From assembly GCF_000153165.2 (NCBI RefSeq), contig NC_014472.1, positions 1,547,501 to 1,611,500 of the forward strand: a stretch of DNA of 64,000 nt, in the 5' to 3' direction. Positions 55,549-64,000 of this stretch are shown one piece after another; the first letter of the stretch is position 1; every line of letters begins with the position of its first letter. The notes beneath the pieces were generated by a model. The model saw only the letters and a program-made list of their open reading frames with translations, had not been told where the DNA came from and ran no database searches. Both the position numbers and the translations under genes were made by a program. The stretch is from Maribacter sp. HTCC2170. GTDB lineage: Bacteria > Bacteroidota > Bacteroidia > Flavobacteriales > Flavobacteriaceae.

Positions 55549-56952
55549 TTAATTTACATAAGGTACTGTTCCGGTTGAATCAACTTTATGCCCCCATGTT
55601 TCCAAATATGAAGCTCCTGGTAAAAAATCATCGTCCAAACGATCGAGCTCCTTATCGAGTAATTCTTCCAAATTTTCAGCAACTGATTTAAAAGATGGAT
55701 TTCCAACAAGATTATTCAGTTGATATGGATCTTCAACATTATCAAAAAACAACCATTCTCCGGACAAATCTTTAGCATAAGTATATCTTTTTGTTATCAC
55801 TCCTCTAAATTCTTTACCTCCTAAAGTTCTTTTCCATTGCCCAAAGGGTTGAATACACGCAACAAGAGCAGCTTTTCGATTATCCTCTTTTTCGCCAAGA
55901 ATGACATCTGATATATCTTCTCCATCCAAACCCTCAGGGGCTTTTATACTTGACATTCCCAACATTGTAGGTAAAATATCCAACGTGTTTAGCAGGAAAT
56001 CACTTTTGCGTCCCTGCTTACCCAATAATGCGGGATACTTTATAATAAATGGTACTTTAGCCGATTCTTCATAAATTCTTTGTTTTTTTCTTTCCGTATG
56101 ACTGTTGATTAAATCTCCGTGATCTGATGTAAAAACAAAAATGGTATTGTCTTCAAGATTATTTCTCTTTATGGCGTCCTGTAATTGTTTGATGTAACTA
56201 TCAAGTGCAGAACAATGTGCATAATATCCTTTCAACATGGCTTTTGTATTTTCAGCTAATTCAACTGGAACATTTGGTCTTAATTGTATGTCCATATTTT
56301 CGTATAATTTCTGAAATTCTTTTGGTGCAGTCTTATAAGGGGCATGAGGTGGTCCCCAAGAGAGTATCAAACAAAATGGGCTTTTATTTTCTGTCTGAGC
56401 TTCTATAAAGGCAATAGCATCTTTCGTTTGAGCTGCCGCATCGTACCCCTCCCATGAATGCAATTCATCATCATTTCCCCAATAATTTGAATTATTATAA
56501 CTATGAGAACACTCCAATACTTTCCAATAATCAAAGCCTTGTCGCCTTTCTTTTGGAATAAATGCAGAACGGCCCTTACCATCAACGTGCCATTTCCCAA
56601 TGTAGGCAGTACTATATCCTTCATTTTTATAGAGTTTGCCAAAACTTTGAGAGTCAGGGTCAAGCGAAACATCATTCATGAACATGCCATTCTTCAAAGG
56701 ATATCGTCCCGTTAACATCATCGATCTGTATGGAGTACAAACAGGGCTCGTTGAAATGGCGTTGGTAAAACTAATTCCTTCTGAAGCCAATTTATCAAGA
56801 TTGGGTGTTATAACATTTGGATTCCCGTTGGAACCTAGTGCTTCAGCCCGCCATTGATCGGCTAAAACATATATGATATTGGGCTTTTTTGTTTTATCAC
56901 CACATGCAATAATGAATGATGACAATAATAGCATAAGCAAAATATTTTTCAT
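55549..56952 (-). CDS. Sulfatase (formylglycine type), lipoprotein
   Basis: A 467-residue enzyme removing sulfate esters, probably from algal or animal polysaccharides. The active-site motif CTPYR (72-76) in SPVCTPYRSMMLTGRYP carries the Cys converted to formylglycine, and metal-binding residues are in ADQWRAE (31-37) and FTSDHGDLI. A lipoprotein signal ends IIAC (Cys17), so it is anchored at the cell surface or periplasm. No sus-type genes or glycoside hydrolases are adjacent, so this is an orphan rather than part of a visible PUL. Confidence 0.9.
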   Translation of the reverse strand: MKNILLMLLLSSFIIACGDKTKKPNIIYVLADQWRAEALGSNGNPNVITPNLDKLASEGISFTNAISTSPVCTPYRSMMLTGRYPLKNGMFMNDVSLDPDSQSFGKLYKNEGYSTAYIGKWHVDGKGRSAFIPKERRQGFDYWKVLECSHSYNNSNYWGNDDELHSWEGYDAAAQTKDAIAFIEAQTENKSPFCLILSWGPPHAPYKTAPKEFQKLYENMDIQLRPNVPVELAENTKAMLKGYYAHCSALDSYIKQLQDAIKRNNLEDNTIFVFTSDHGDLINSHTERKKQRIYEESAKVPFIIKYPALLGKQGRKSDFLLNTLDILPTMLGMSSIKAPEGLDGEDISDVILGEKEDNRKAALVACIQPFGQWKRTLGGKEFRGVITKRYTYAKDLSGEWLFFDNVEDPYQLNNLVGNPSFKSVAENLEELLDKELDRLDDDFLPGASYLETWGHKVDSTGTVPYVN

Positions 56953-57504
56953 TTTTTTCAGGTTAAAGTTGGCTTATAGTATAATGATTTAATCTTGCAT
57001 ACAACGGTTTCGTATTACCGTCAATTATGGCCTTATATACTTGTAAAATACAACTTTATAAGGTCCTTTCGACACAATATCAATGAAAAGAGTCTTGGTA
57101 TAATTGCACTCTTCATGATTAGAAATATCGACTTTAAACCTGTTTTTTTATTTTAAAAAATTCATCCGAATCCTTAATGATTCAGTGATTTGGAAAACCA
57201 TAATTCTGGATTTTATATTAAAATCTGTTACCTGTTCCACATCGTGATAAACCACTTAAACCAACAAAAAAACTGTTCTTTCTTACAAAAAGTAAGTGTT
57301 AAAATCCATTTCAGTCCCTGACTTACACAAACCCTGCCAAAATAGCGTTTCACAACATAACTAAGGCAGACTACAACAATAAATTTCCTTCCTGATTTTT
57401 AAGAGCAATATTTGTTATTGGTAGTAACCAGATTCAACATTATCGAAGGCTACCAATGTAAAGATTAGAATTAAGTAGTAGTTAATACCAAACTTACCGA
57501 CCTA
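56953..57504. other. 552 bp intergenic region between sulfatase and giant adhesin
   Basis: AT-rich DNA between divergent genes. Its right half contains the direct-repeat promoter (57348-57416). No ORF or RNA gene could be supported; the left half may hold the sulfatase promoter but no clear TAnnTTTG was seen. Confidence 0.5.
57348..57416 (+). promoter_or_regulatory. Direct-repeat activator-type promoter of the giant adhesin
   Basis: Half-sites TTTCACAACATA (57348-57359) and GACTACAACAAT (57369-57380), 21 bp period. AATATTTG (57407-57414) begins 35 bp after the second core (57372). See the matching element at 50688. The ATG is 89 bp after the element. Confidence 0.6.
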
Positions 57505-60500
57505 ATGAAAATAAAGTCAACCAAAATTCTTTTATTAACGAGTTTTCTCTTTTTAGGTGTTTTTTCGGCCTTTTCTCAAGTAAAAAACGATTTTGACGTT
57601 CGTTATTCCGCTGACATTCGTGGAGAATTGACATTTATAGCTAATAATATAGTAAACAGACAAAATGATGGTTATTGGCAAGGAGCTTGGGTTAGAAGAG
57701 GAGGACGATGGAGATGGGTTGCCGAACATACGTGGATACCCGCAAATAGTGCAAATGACCCCTATAACCTAACAGGAAGCTCTTCAGACTATAACGACAA
57801 TCTCAATATGCAGTATATTGATGTTGATAGTGATCCAACTACATTTAGTTCTAGTAGTGCTACTCTAGATGTCCCTGATGAAGGGTGCTCTTTAGTGCGC
57901 TATGCAGGTCTGTATTGGTCTGCCGTTTATGTAAACGGTGATAGAAGTACTATTGATGACGTTAAGTTTCAAGTTCCGGGAGGTACCTACCAAGATCTTA
58001 TAGCCGATGAAATTCTTTTTGATGGTGATGGTGATGCAGATTTTGGTTATTACAGCCCATATGCGTGTTATAAAGATGTAACTTCAATAGTTACTGGGCT
58101 TGCAAACCCAGATGGTGATTATTTTGTTGCTAACGTAAATGCAAGCTCCGGAAGTAGTATATCTGGAGGTATTTCTGGTGGGTGGACCATGGTCGTGGTT
58201 TATGAAAATCCAAACTTACCAGGCAGTAAATACATTACTACTTTCGATGGGTATGCTGGTATTGCTTCTGCAGCACCAGACGTAGACATCCCAGTCAGTG
58301 GCTTTACCACTCTTCCTGCACCGTTTCAAGTAAATGCAAATATTGGTATTGCTGCTCTTGAAGGAGATAACAGAATAGGTGGAGATGGTTTACAAATAAA
58401 CGCTAATGGCTCTTTCACTCCACTTAGCAGCACCTTAAACCCTGCCAATAATTTCTTTAATTCGAACATTACCATAGATCCAAATATTTTTACAGCACGA
58501 AACCCGAATAGTTTAAATACTTTAGGATGGGATGTGGATTTATTTCCTGTCACCAATGTTCCAGGCAACAATGTAATTCCAAATGACGCAACAAGTGCTG
58601 TTTTAAGACTAAGCTCAACCCAAGATAAATATGACGTTTTCTTTACCTCTTTTGATGTAGAAATCATTGAGCCCAATATTGTTCTTGAAAAAAAAGTAAA
58701 TACTCCAGGAGGGGTTGACATCACAGGTCTCGGCGTTAATCTTGGTCAAACTTTAGACTATGTTCTTTCATTTCAGAACATTGGCAATGATGATGCGGAC
58801 AATTACACAATAAGAGATGTTCTTCCTGTAAATGTTGCCCCGCCAAATGGCGTTGACTTTACAGCTGCTGATATGGTATTGCCTCCGGGTGTAACCTACA
58901 TATATGAGCCAGCAAGCAGAACTGTGACCTTTTCAATCCCAAACAATTTGGTTGAGCAAGGACTTACACCGTATTCAATACGAATGCGCGTACAGGTAGC
59001 TGAAAATTGCTTTGACTTTATAGATGCCTGCTCTGATCTCATACAAAATTTAGCCTATTCAACCTATCAGGGAGTAGAAAATACGGCACTAATTACAGAT
59101 GACCCCAGTGTTACTGATTTTGACACTTGTGGATTCATAATTCCCGGAGCAACCAATTTTTTATTGGATGATCTTTCCGACTGTAATTTTGAACGTACTG
59201 TTGAGCTTTGTGGTAGTGAAGCTATTCTAGATGCAGGTGATAATTTTGATGAATACATTTGGGTAAGAGATGACAATGGCAATAATCAGTTTGATGCAAC
59301 AGATACGGTAATCACAGATGGTGACCCAGACAATGACCCAAGCACAATGTCAGTTACAACTGTTGGTACTTACATCGTAGACAAAATTGTTGCTGACCCA
59401 TGTAAAGGGTTTAAAGAAATTATAACTGTTGTTCCTTATGGTTCAGGTACAATTCCTAATCCAATAATAGAATACTTCAACGATGTAAATAGTGACACAG
59501 ATCCTTCCAATGATTTGGCTGGGGAAATAGTTCAATGTAGCATTGATAATGATTTATTACCCAAGTTATTCCTTTGTGGTGTGGGTGATACCCGTCAACT
59601 ACAGGTTAATATTCTTGACGCGCAAAGTCTTGTTTGGGAACGATTAGACGAAGGAAGTTGTACCCCTTCAGGTGATGATTGTGCAAATAAAAACCTTACA
59701 TGTACATGGGCTCCAGAGGGAACTGGTAATAACTATTTGGTTTCAAGTGCGGGCAAATATAGACTGTCTGTAACCTATCAAAACGGGTGTACGAGCCGAT
59801 TCTATTTTAATGTGTTTCAAAATACATTGGACATACTGTATAATAACAACGATATCGTTTGTACGGCTGATGGTAACATTACCATCACCAATTTAGGTGC
59901 GGGTTACGGCTACCAATTGGTTGATGATGCAACAAGTAATATTTTAATTCCTTTTAGCGCCAACAATGGCCCAAGTTTTGATTTTGGAACTGGTGAAAAT
60001 GGCGCATATAGAGTTCAAGTTACTCAGTTAGACAATGCGGGCGTACCAATAGACGATGCCTGTATTTTCGAAACACCTGTGATTGGTATTGTAGAAAGGG
60101 ATGTTCAGTACAACGTAAACTTCACTCCTGCAAATTGTAACTTATTAGGTACAGCCACTATTCAGGTCACCAATGCTGATGCTAATTATGACTACGAAAT
60201 ACGATTAGATGATGGCTCTAATGGTGGATTAGGAACTTTGGTTGATGACGAGCTGGCGCAAACAAATAATAACTACACGTTTACAGGCTTAAATCCAGGT
60301 GATTATATTGCTTATGTAAATACCGATGATGGTTGTTCATATAATGAACAAATCACCATTCTTGATGAGAATGACTTAACCTTAACCGCTCAGGTTTCAC
60401 AACATATTTCTTGTAAAGAAGGAAATATACAAATGGATTCCAATGGTGGACAAACTCCCCACACCTATGCCATTTGGGAATATGTTGATGAAGGTGGTAC

Positions 60501-63500
60501 TACGATTACTTCATATCCAACCGTAAACGATATTCCACCAGCTGAGTTTCAAACGAGCGTTATTTTTGATATACTTCTGCCAGGAGATTACACTTTTGTT
60601 GTTGTAGACCGTAATAGTTGTCCAGTCATTTCAAATACCGTAAGTATAGAATTTCAACCTGCAGCAGAATTTGACCCAATAACATTAACGGATGTACAGT
60701 GTTTTGGTGATTCCACAGGAACAATTCAATTCAATCTTACTGATGCTCACGGTTACCAGTTAACCTATTATCTATTTGATGCTACAGGTTTCGATGAAAC
60801 CAATTACAATCTTGCCAATGCTCTGGACACAAATACCACAGGATATTTCACTGGGTTGGCTTCTGGTGATTATGCAATAGTCATCAATCAACGTAAAGGA
60901 AGTGCCTCGTGTGATTATTTTGAATATTACACAATATCGACCCCGACCAGCGCATTAAGTGCTGACTCTGCACTTATTCAAGATTATACCTGTACTCAAG
61001 ATGGTATAATCGAAGCACAAAATGTTGCTGGAGGCACAGCACCTTTTGAATATAGTATTGATGGAGTCACATTTATTCCAGATACTACTCCAAATGCACA
61101 TAGATTTGAAAATTTAACTGATGGCACATATACCATTACCGTTAGAGATGCGAATGGTTGTTTGTTCCCAACACCTGCAATTACATTAGATCCACTTAAC
61201 GAGCCTTCTGATTTAACATTTACAGCAACGGCTCCAAATTGTCCAACGCAAACATCAAACGTAATAGTGACCGTTGTCGACGGCAATACACCTTTCGTTT
61301 TTGATATTATCGCACCTGCCACGATTGCAGCCACGTCTATAACTGGAGCAACTGCAAATTTTGACAATCTCGCTCCAGATACTTATACCTTTAGGGTTGT
61401 AGACAGCAAAGGGTGTGAATATACAGAAGACTTTACAATTGCACCCGTAACTCCGATCGCCACTGCAGGCGTTCTTGTGAATAATGTCACCTGTGTGGGT
61501 GCATCAGATGGTGCCGTTGATTTTACTGTAACTGATTTTGCATCAACTTATGCCTATAGTATAAATGGTGCGGCTAATATCACCGCCCAAACAGCAAGCA
61601 CTATTAACTTGACAGGGCTTTCAGCTGGTGATTATACAATAATTGTCACAGATGAAACCACCAACTGTACCGCAACAGATGTGGTCACAATTAGTGAGCC
61701 TACCGACCCTTTAGCCTTTACATATAATTTAACTCCACTTGGCTGTTCTGCAGATGGAACAATTTCCATAACCGCAACTGATGGTTGGGGAGGATATTCT
61801 TATGAAATCATACAACCAAATGCAGTTGTTCTTGGCCCACAACCAAGTAATGTGTTTACAGGATTGACCCAAATTGGTAATCATACAGTTCGTGTAACTG
61901 ATGCTGGTGGATGTATTGTAACTGATATATTTAATATAGCAACACCTGTAAATCCTACAGTAACACTTGACCCAACGACCAATTTATGTTATGATCCAAC
62001 CACAGGAGTAAGCCTTACAGCAACCGCAAGTGGAGGTGTAGCACCTTATTCCTATAGCCTTAACGGTGGCCCAACACAAGGTGGAAATATTTTTAATAAT
62101 CTTACACCAGGTTCTTATACTGTAGTTGTTACTGATACCTATGGATGTCCTGGGACATCAAACAATATTACTATAGAACCACAACTGACTATTACACCGG
62201 TTCTTACAAAAGAACTGGATTGTACCGTTTCTCCTGAAGCTATTATTGATATAACCATAAATGGGGGTTATGCTGGTTTTTCATATCAAGTAAATGGTGG
62301 GGCAAGCGTAGCAGTAGTAGGAAACACTTTTACCTATAACACGGCCGTAGATGGCACCTTTATATTCCTGATTACAGACAACGAAGGATGTACAGCGCAA
62401 ACTACAGTTATTGTTGATCCAATTACAAACCCGACTGCAACAAACAACCCGATTAATCCTACATGTGATGGGGCAACTGACGGTAGTGTTGAAATCGTAA
62501 TTGACCCAAGCTTTGGAACAGCCCCATACCAAGTAAACTTTGATGGTGCTGGCTTATCATCTCAAACACTTTATACTGGTTTAACAGCTGGTACTTATAA
62601 TTATGTTGTTGAGGACAGCAAAGGATGTACTTTCAATGGGAGTGTAACCCTTACTGCACCAAACCCAATGGCTGCAGATGCTATATTAACACAGCCGTAT
62701 ACTTGTCTACAAGATGGAACCATCCAAGTTCAGAATATAACTGGAGGAACTCCGGGATATACTTATAGTATTGATGGTGTAACTTTTGGAGCTTCGGATA
62801 CTTTTACCGGTCTCACGGACGGCACCTATACAATAACGGTAAGAGATGCCAGCTTATGTACTTTCATTACAACAGCGGTTATTATTCCCGCATTAGACCC
62901 ACCAACGGACATATCTTTTAGTGCAACACCACCAAACTGTCCTGCTGAAACCTCTGATGTTACTCTAACAGTTACAGATGGAACAGGTGCAATTACCTAT
63001 GAAATAACTGCACCAGTTTCAATAAACAACGGAACAAATAATATATTCACTGGTCTTGCACCAGACACTTACACATTCTTGGTGACAGATGCCAACGGAT
63101 GTACTTATACCGAAAATTATACCATTAACCCGGTTACCCCTATCGATGTTGTTGGAATATTAGTTGATAATGTTTCATGCTTTGGGTCTGCTGACGGAGC
63201 GGTGGATTATACCGTAAGCGGGTTTTCAACAACTTACCAATACACAATTAATGGAGGAGCAGCTATTACAGGGCAATCAACTACTACCATAAACCTTACT
63301 GGACTTGTTGCTGACAATTATGTTATCGTAGTTACGGACGAAACAACCAATTGCACAAATACCACAACAGTTACAGTAAATGATCCACCATCGACTTTAG
63401 TAATTGATAGTATTACACCAACAGATCCGACTTGTACTGGAGACGGAACCGTTACAATTGACGTATCTGGAGGTTGGGTAGGATATACATACGAGATTAT

Positions 63501-64000
63501 TGATCCAAGTGCAGCTTCAACTACAAATACTTCGGGTACATTCACTGGTCTTTCAGACACCTCTGGAGCTTATACGGTAAATGTTACCGATGCTAATGGC
63601 TGCGTTGTATCTGGTAATTTCACGTTGAACCCAACGGTGTCACCGGTACTTAGTGTTAGCGCCAATAGTCTTTGTTATGATAGCACAACCGGACTTGTTT
63701 TAACGGCTGCTGTAACTTCAGGAGGAGAAGCGCCATTCCAATACCGTTTAAACGGTGGCGCCTATCAAAGTGATGTTGATTTCACAGGATTAGGACCAGG
63801 AAGTTATACAGTAGAAGTTATTGATAGTAAAAACTGTACCGCAAGTGCTAGTATTGATGTTTTCCCAACTTTAACAGCCTCTGCAGCCCTAATTAAGGAT
63901 TTAGATTGTACTGCAACTCCAGATGCTGAAATAAGCATAAATATTGCTGGAGGAAATCCAGCGTTCACTTATGAGGTAATTAGAGATGGAAGTACCATAC
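57505..64000 (+). CDS. Giant SprB-repeat surface adhesin (3' end beyond window)
   Basis: Open from ATG 57505 to the window edge, at least 2165 codons. A signal peptide (1-25, ending AFSQ) is followed by a unique N-terminal domain (about 26-390), a DUF11-like domain (about 392-530; [12 protein letters not shown]), Cys-rich Ig-like stretches, and from about residue 775 a series of SprB-type repeats. Each is about 75-100 residues with C-x-DG/GSADG, GG-x-x-P-Y-x-Y-SI-DG and GLx-[AP]G-x-Y-T-[VI] patterns. SprB-like proteins are large T9SS-exported adhesins of gliding bacteria. The expected C-terminal sorting domain is outside the window. It likely belongs to the same surface regulon as the gene at 50877. 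Confidence 0.85.
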   Translation, partial: MKIKSTKILLLTSFLFLGVFSAFSQVKNDFDVRYSADIRGELTFIANNIVNRQNDGYWQGAWVRRGGRWRWVAEHTWIPANSANDPYNLTGSSSDYNDNLNMQYIDVDSDPTTFSSSSATLDVPDEGCSLVRYAGLYWSAVYVNGDRSTIDDVKFQVPGGTYQDLIADEILFDGDGDADFGYYSPYACYKDVTSIVTGLANPDGDYFVANVNASSGSSISGGISGGWTMVVVYENPNLPGSKYITTFDGYAGIASAAPDVDIPVSGFTTLPAPFQVNANIGIAALEGDNRIGGDGLQINANGSFTPLSSTLNPANNFFNSNITIDPNIFTARNPNSLNTLGWDVDLFPVTNVPGNNVIPNDATSAVLRLSSTQDKYDVFFTSFDVEIIEPNIVLEKKVNTPGGVDITGLGVNLGQTLDYVLSFQNIGNDDADNYTIRDVLPVNVAPPNGVDFTAADMVLPPGVTYIYEPASRTVTFSIPNNLVEQGLTPYSIRMRVQVAENCFDFIDACSDLIQNLAYSTYQGVENTALITDDPSVTDFDTCGFIIPGATNFLLDDLSDCNFERTVELCGSEAILDAGDNFDEYIWVRDDNGNNQFDATDTVITDGDPDNDPSTMSVTTVGTYIVDKIVADPCKGFKEIITVVPYGSGTIPNPIIEYFNDVNSDTDPSNDLAGEIVQCSIDNDLLPKLFLCGVGDTRQLQVNILDAQSLVWERLDEGSCTPSGDDCANKNLTCTWAPEGTGNNYLVSSAGKYRLSVTYQNGCTSRFYFNVFQNTLDILYNNNDIVCTADGNITITNLGAGYGYQLVDDATSNILIPFSANNGPSFDFGTGENGAYRVQVTQLDNAGVPIDDACIFETPVIGIVERDVQYNVNFTPANCNLLGTATIQVTNADANYDYEIRLDDGSNGGLGTLVDDELAQTNNNYTFTGLNPGDYIAYVNTDDGCSYNEQITILDENDLTLTAQVSQHISCKEGNIQMDSNGGQTPHTYAIWEYVDEGGTTITSYPTVNDIPPAEFQTSVIFDILLPGDYTFVVVDRNSCPVISNTVSIEFQPAAEFDPITLTDVQCFGDSTGTIQFNLTDAHGYQLTYYLFDATGFDETNYNLANALDTNTTGYFTGLASGDYAIVINQRKGSASCDYFEYYTISTPTSALSADSALIQDYTCTQDGIIEAQNVAGGTAPFEYSIDGVTFIPDTTPNAHRFENLTDGTYTITVRDANGCLFPTPAITLDPLNEPSDLTFTATAPNCPTQTSNVIVTVVDGNTPFVFDIIAPATIAATSITGATANFDNLAPDTYTFRVVDSKGCEYTEDFTIAPVTPIATAGVLVNNVTCVGASDGAVDFTVTDFASTYAYSINGAANITAQTASTINLTGLSAGDYTIIVTDETTNCTATDVVTISEPTDPLAFTYNLTPLGCSADGTISITATDGWGGYSYEIIQPNAVVLGPQPSNVFTGLTQIGNHTVRVTDAGGCIVTDIFNIATPVNPTVTLDPTTNLCYDPTTGVSLTATASGGVAPYSYSLNGGPTQGGNIFNNLTPGSYTVVVTDTYGCPGTSNNITIEPQLTITPVLTKELDCTVSPEAIIDITINGGYAGFSYQVNGGASVAVVGNTFTYNTAVDGTFIFLITDNEGCTAQTTVIVDPITNPTATNNPINPTCDGATDGSVEIVIDPSFGTAPYQVNFDGAGLSSQTLYTGLTAGTYNYVVEDSKGCTFNGSVTLTAPNPMAADAILTQPYTCLQDGTIQVQNITGGTPGYTYSIDGVTFGASDTFTGLTDGTYTITVRDASLCTFITTAVIIPALDPPTDISFSATPPNCPAETSDVTLTVTDGTGAITYEITAPVSINNGTNNIFTGLAPDTYTFLVTDANGCTYTENYTINPVTPIDVVGILVDNVSCFGSADGAVDYTVSGFSTTYQYTINGGAAITGQSTTTINLTGLVADNYVIVVTDETTNCTNTTTVTVNDPPSTLVIDSITPTDPTCTGDGTVTIDVSGGWVGYTYEIIDPSAASTTNTSGTFTGLSDTSGAYTVNVTDANGCVVSGNFTLNPTVSPVLSVSANSLCYDSTTGLVLTAAVTSGGEAPFQYRLNGGAYQSDVDFTGLGPGSYTVEVIDSKNCTASASIDVFPTLTASAALIKDLDCTATPDAEISINIAGGNPAFTYEVIRDGSTI
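60961..64000 (+). repeat. Tandem super-repeat of about 1.7 kb within the giant adhesin
   Basis: The segment from residue 1153 (60961) is repeated in order from residue 1723 (62671). Paired landmarks: DYTCTQDG / [16 protein letters not shown]-like (EYSIDGVTF / TYSIDGVTF), [11 protein letters not shown] in both, APDTYTF in both, VDETTNCT-like (TDETTNCT) in both, and KELDCT / KDLDCT. Landmark offsets range from 1686 to 1710 bp (562-570 residues), so the copies differ by small indels. The second copy is cut by the window edge. Confidence 0.8.

Noticed and set aside
60395-60410. TTTCACAACATATTTC inside the giant adhesin, like the regulatory half-site
   Set aside because: No second half-site 21 bp downstream and it lies within coding sequence, so treated as coincidence.
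58326-63560. Minus-strand open frames opposite the giant adhesin
   Set aside because: The plus-strand frame is continuous with signal peptide and repeats; the antisense frames show only repeat-derived composition.
1-64000. CRISPR array, tRNA or rRNA genes, insertion sequences or prophage
   Set aside because: Intergenic regions were read for repeats, cloverleaf-like sequences and transposase or integrase frames; none could be supported.

Overview
The window looks like a chromosomal segment of a (probably marine) member of the Flavobacteriaceae, Bacteroidota. Evidence: AT-rich DNA, the TAnnTTTG type of -7 promoter element, type IX secretion (T9SS) and gliding-type surface proteins, and several small families typical of flavobacteria (DUF4254, DUF6427, DUF6341, DUF6747, DUF6909, DUF4837, DUF4175 types; these names are from memory of the families, not a search).

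Layout. 1-5.4 kb: the 3' end of an arsenosugar radical SAM gene (arsS), a TetR regulator, a GT9 glycosyltransferase with its DUF4254 partner, two membrane proteins and purD. 5.4-25.2 kb: a long, tightly packed minus-strand surface-polysaccharide locus. Read 5' to 3' it holds a DUF6909-like gene, a Wzz-like chain-length protein, rfbB-A-C-D (dTDP-rhamnose), neuB, a GNAT/TIM-barrel fusion, a DegT aminotransferase, gmd, a CMP-sugar synthetase, a Wzx flippase, a sialyltransferase-like protein, two Wzy/WaaL-like membrane proteins, an Alg14/Alg13-like split transferase, a WcaJ-like initiating transferase and a UDP-glucuronate decarboxylase. Together they predict a Wzx/Wzy polymer with rhamnose, a GDP-linked deoxyhexose (perhaps perosamine) and a nonulosonic (sialic-like) acid. 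25.2-50.6 kb is mostly housekeeping: GH3-like protein, M23 peptidase, tatA, an OmpA/SPOR-like protein, two small paralogous membrane proteins, an MltD-like transglycosylase, pgk, holB, an OmpH/Skp-like lipoprotein, mnmG, ybeY, DUF4175, alkB, gltX, an SPFH protein and glnS. Two perfect parS-type palindromes bracket mnmG, so the replication origin may be near.

50.8-64.0 kb is a surface region: a T9SS type B cargo protein, a PorP/SprF-like protein carrying two SPOR-like modules, a sulfatase lipoprotein, and a giant SprB-repeat adhesin (at least 2165 codons) that runs off the end.

The most interesting signal is regulatory. The OmpA/SPOR gene, the first small membrane protein gene, the T9SS-B/PorP operon and the giant adhesin are each preceded by two direct copies of a TTnCACAACA-like half-site with exactly a 21 bp period. 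In three of the four a TAnnTTTG-like -7 element starts exactly 35 bp after the C/T that opens the second core. This suggests one activator controlling a dispersed cell-surface regulon. The PorP and OmpA proteins in that set also share the same SPOR-like module. All motif work was done by eye; no database search or statistical test was run.
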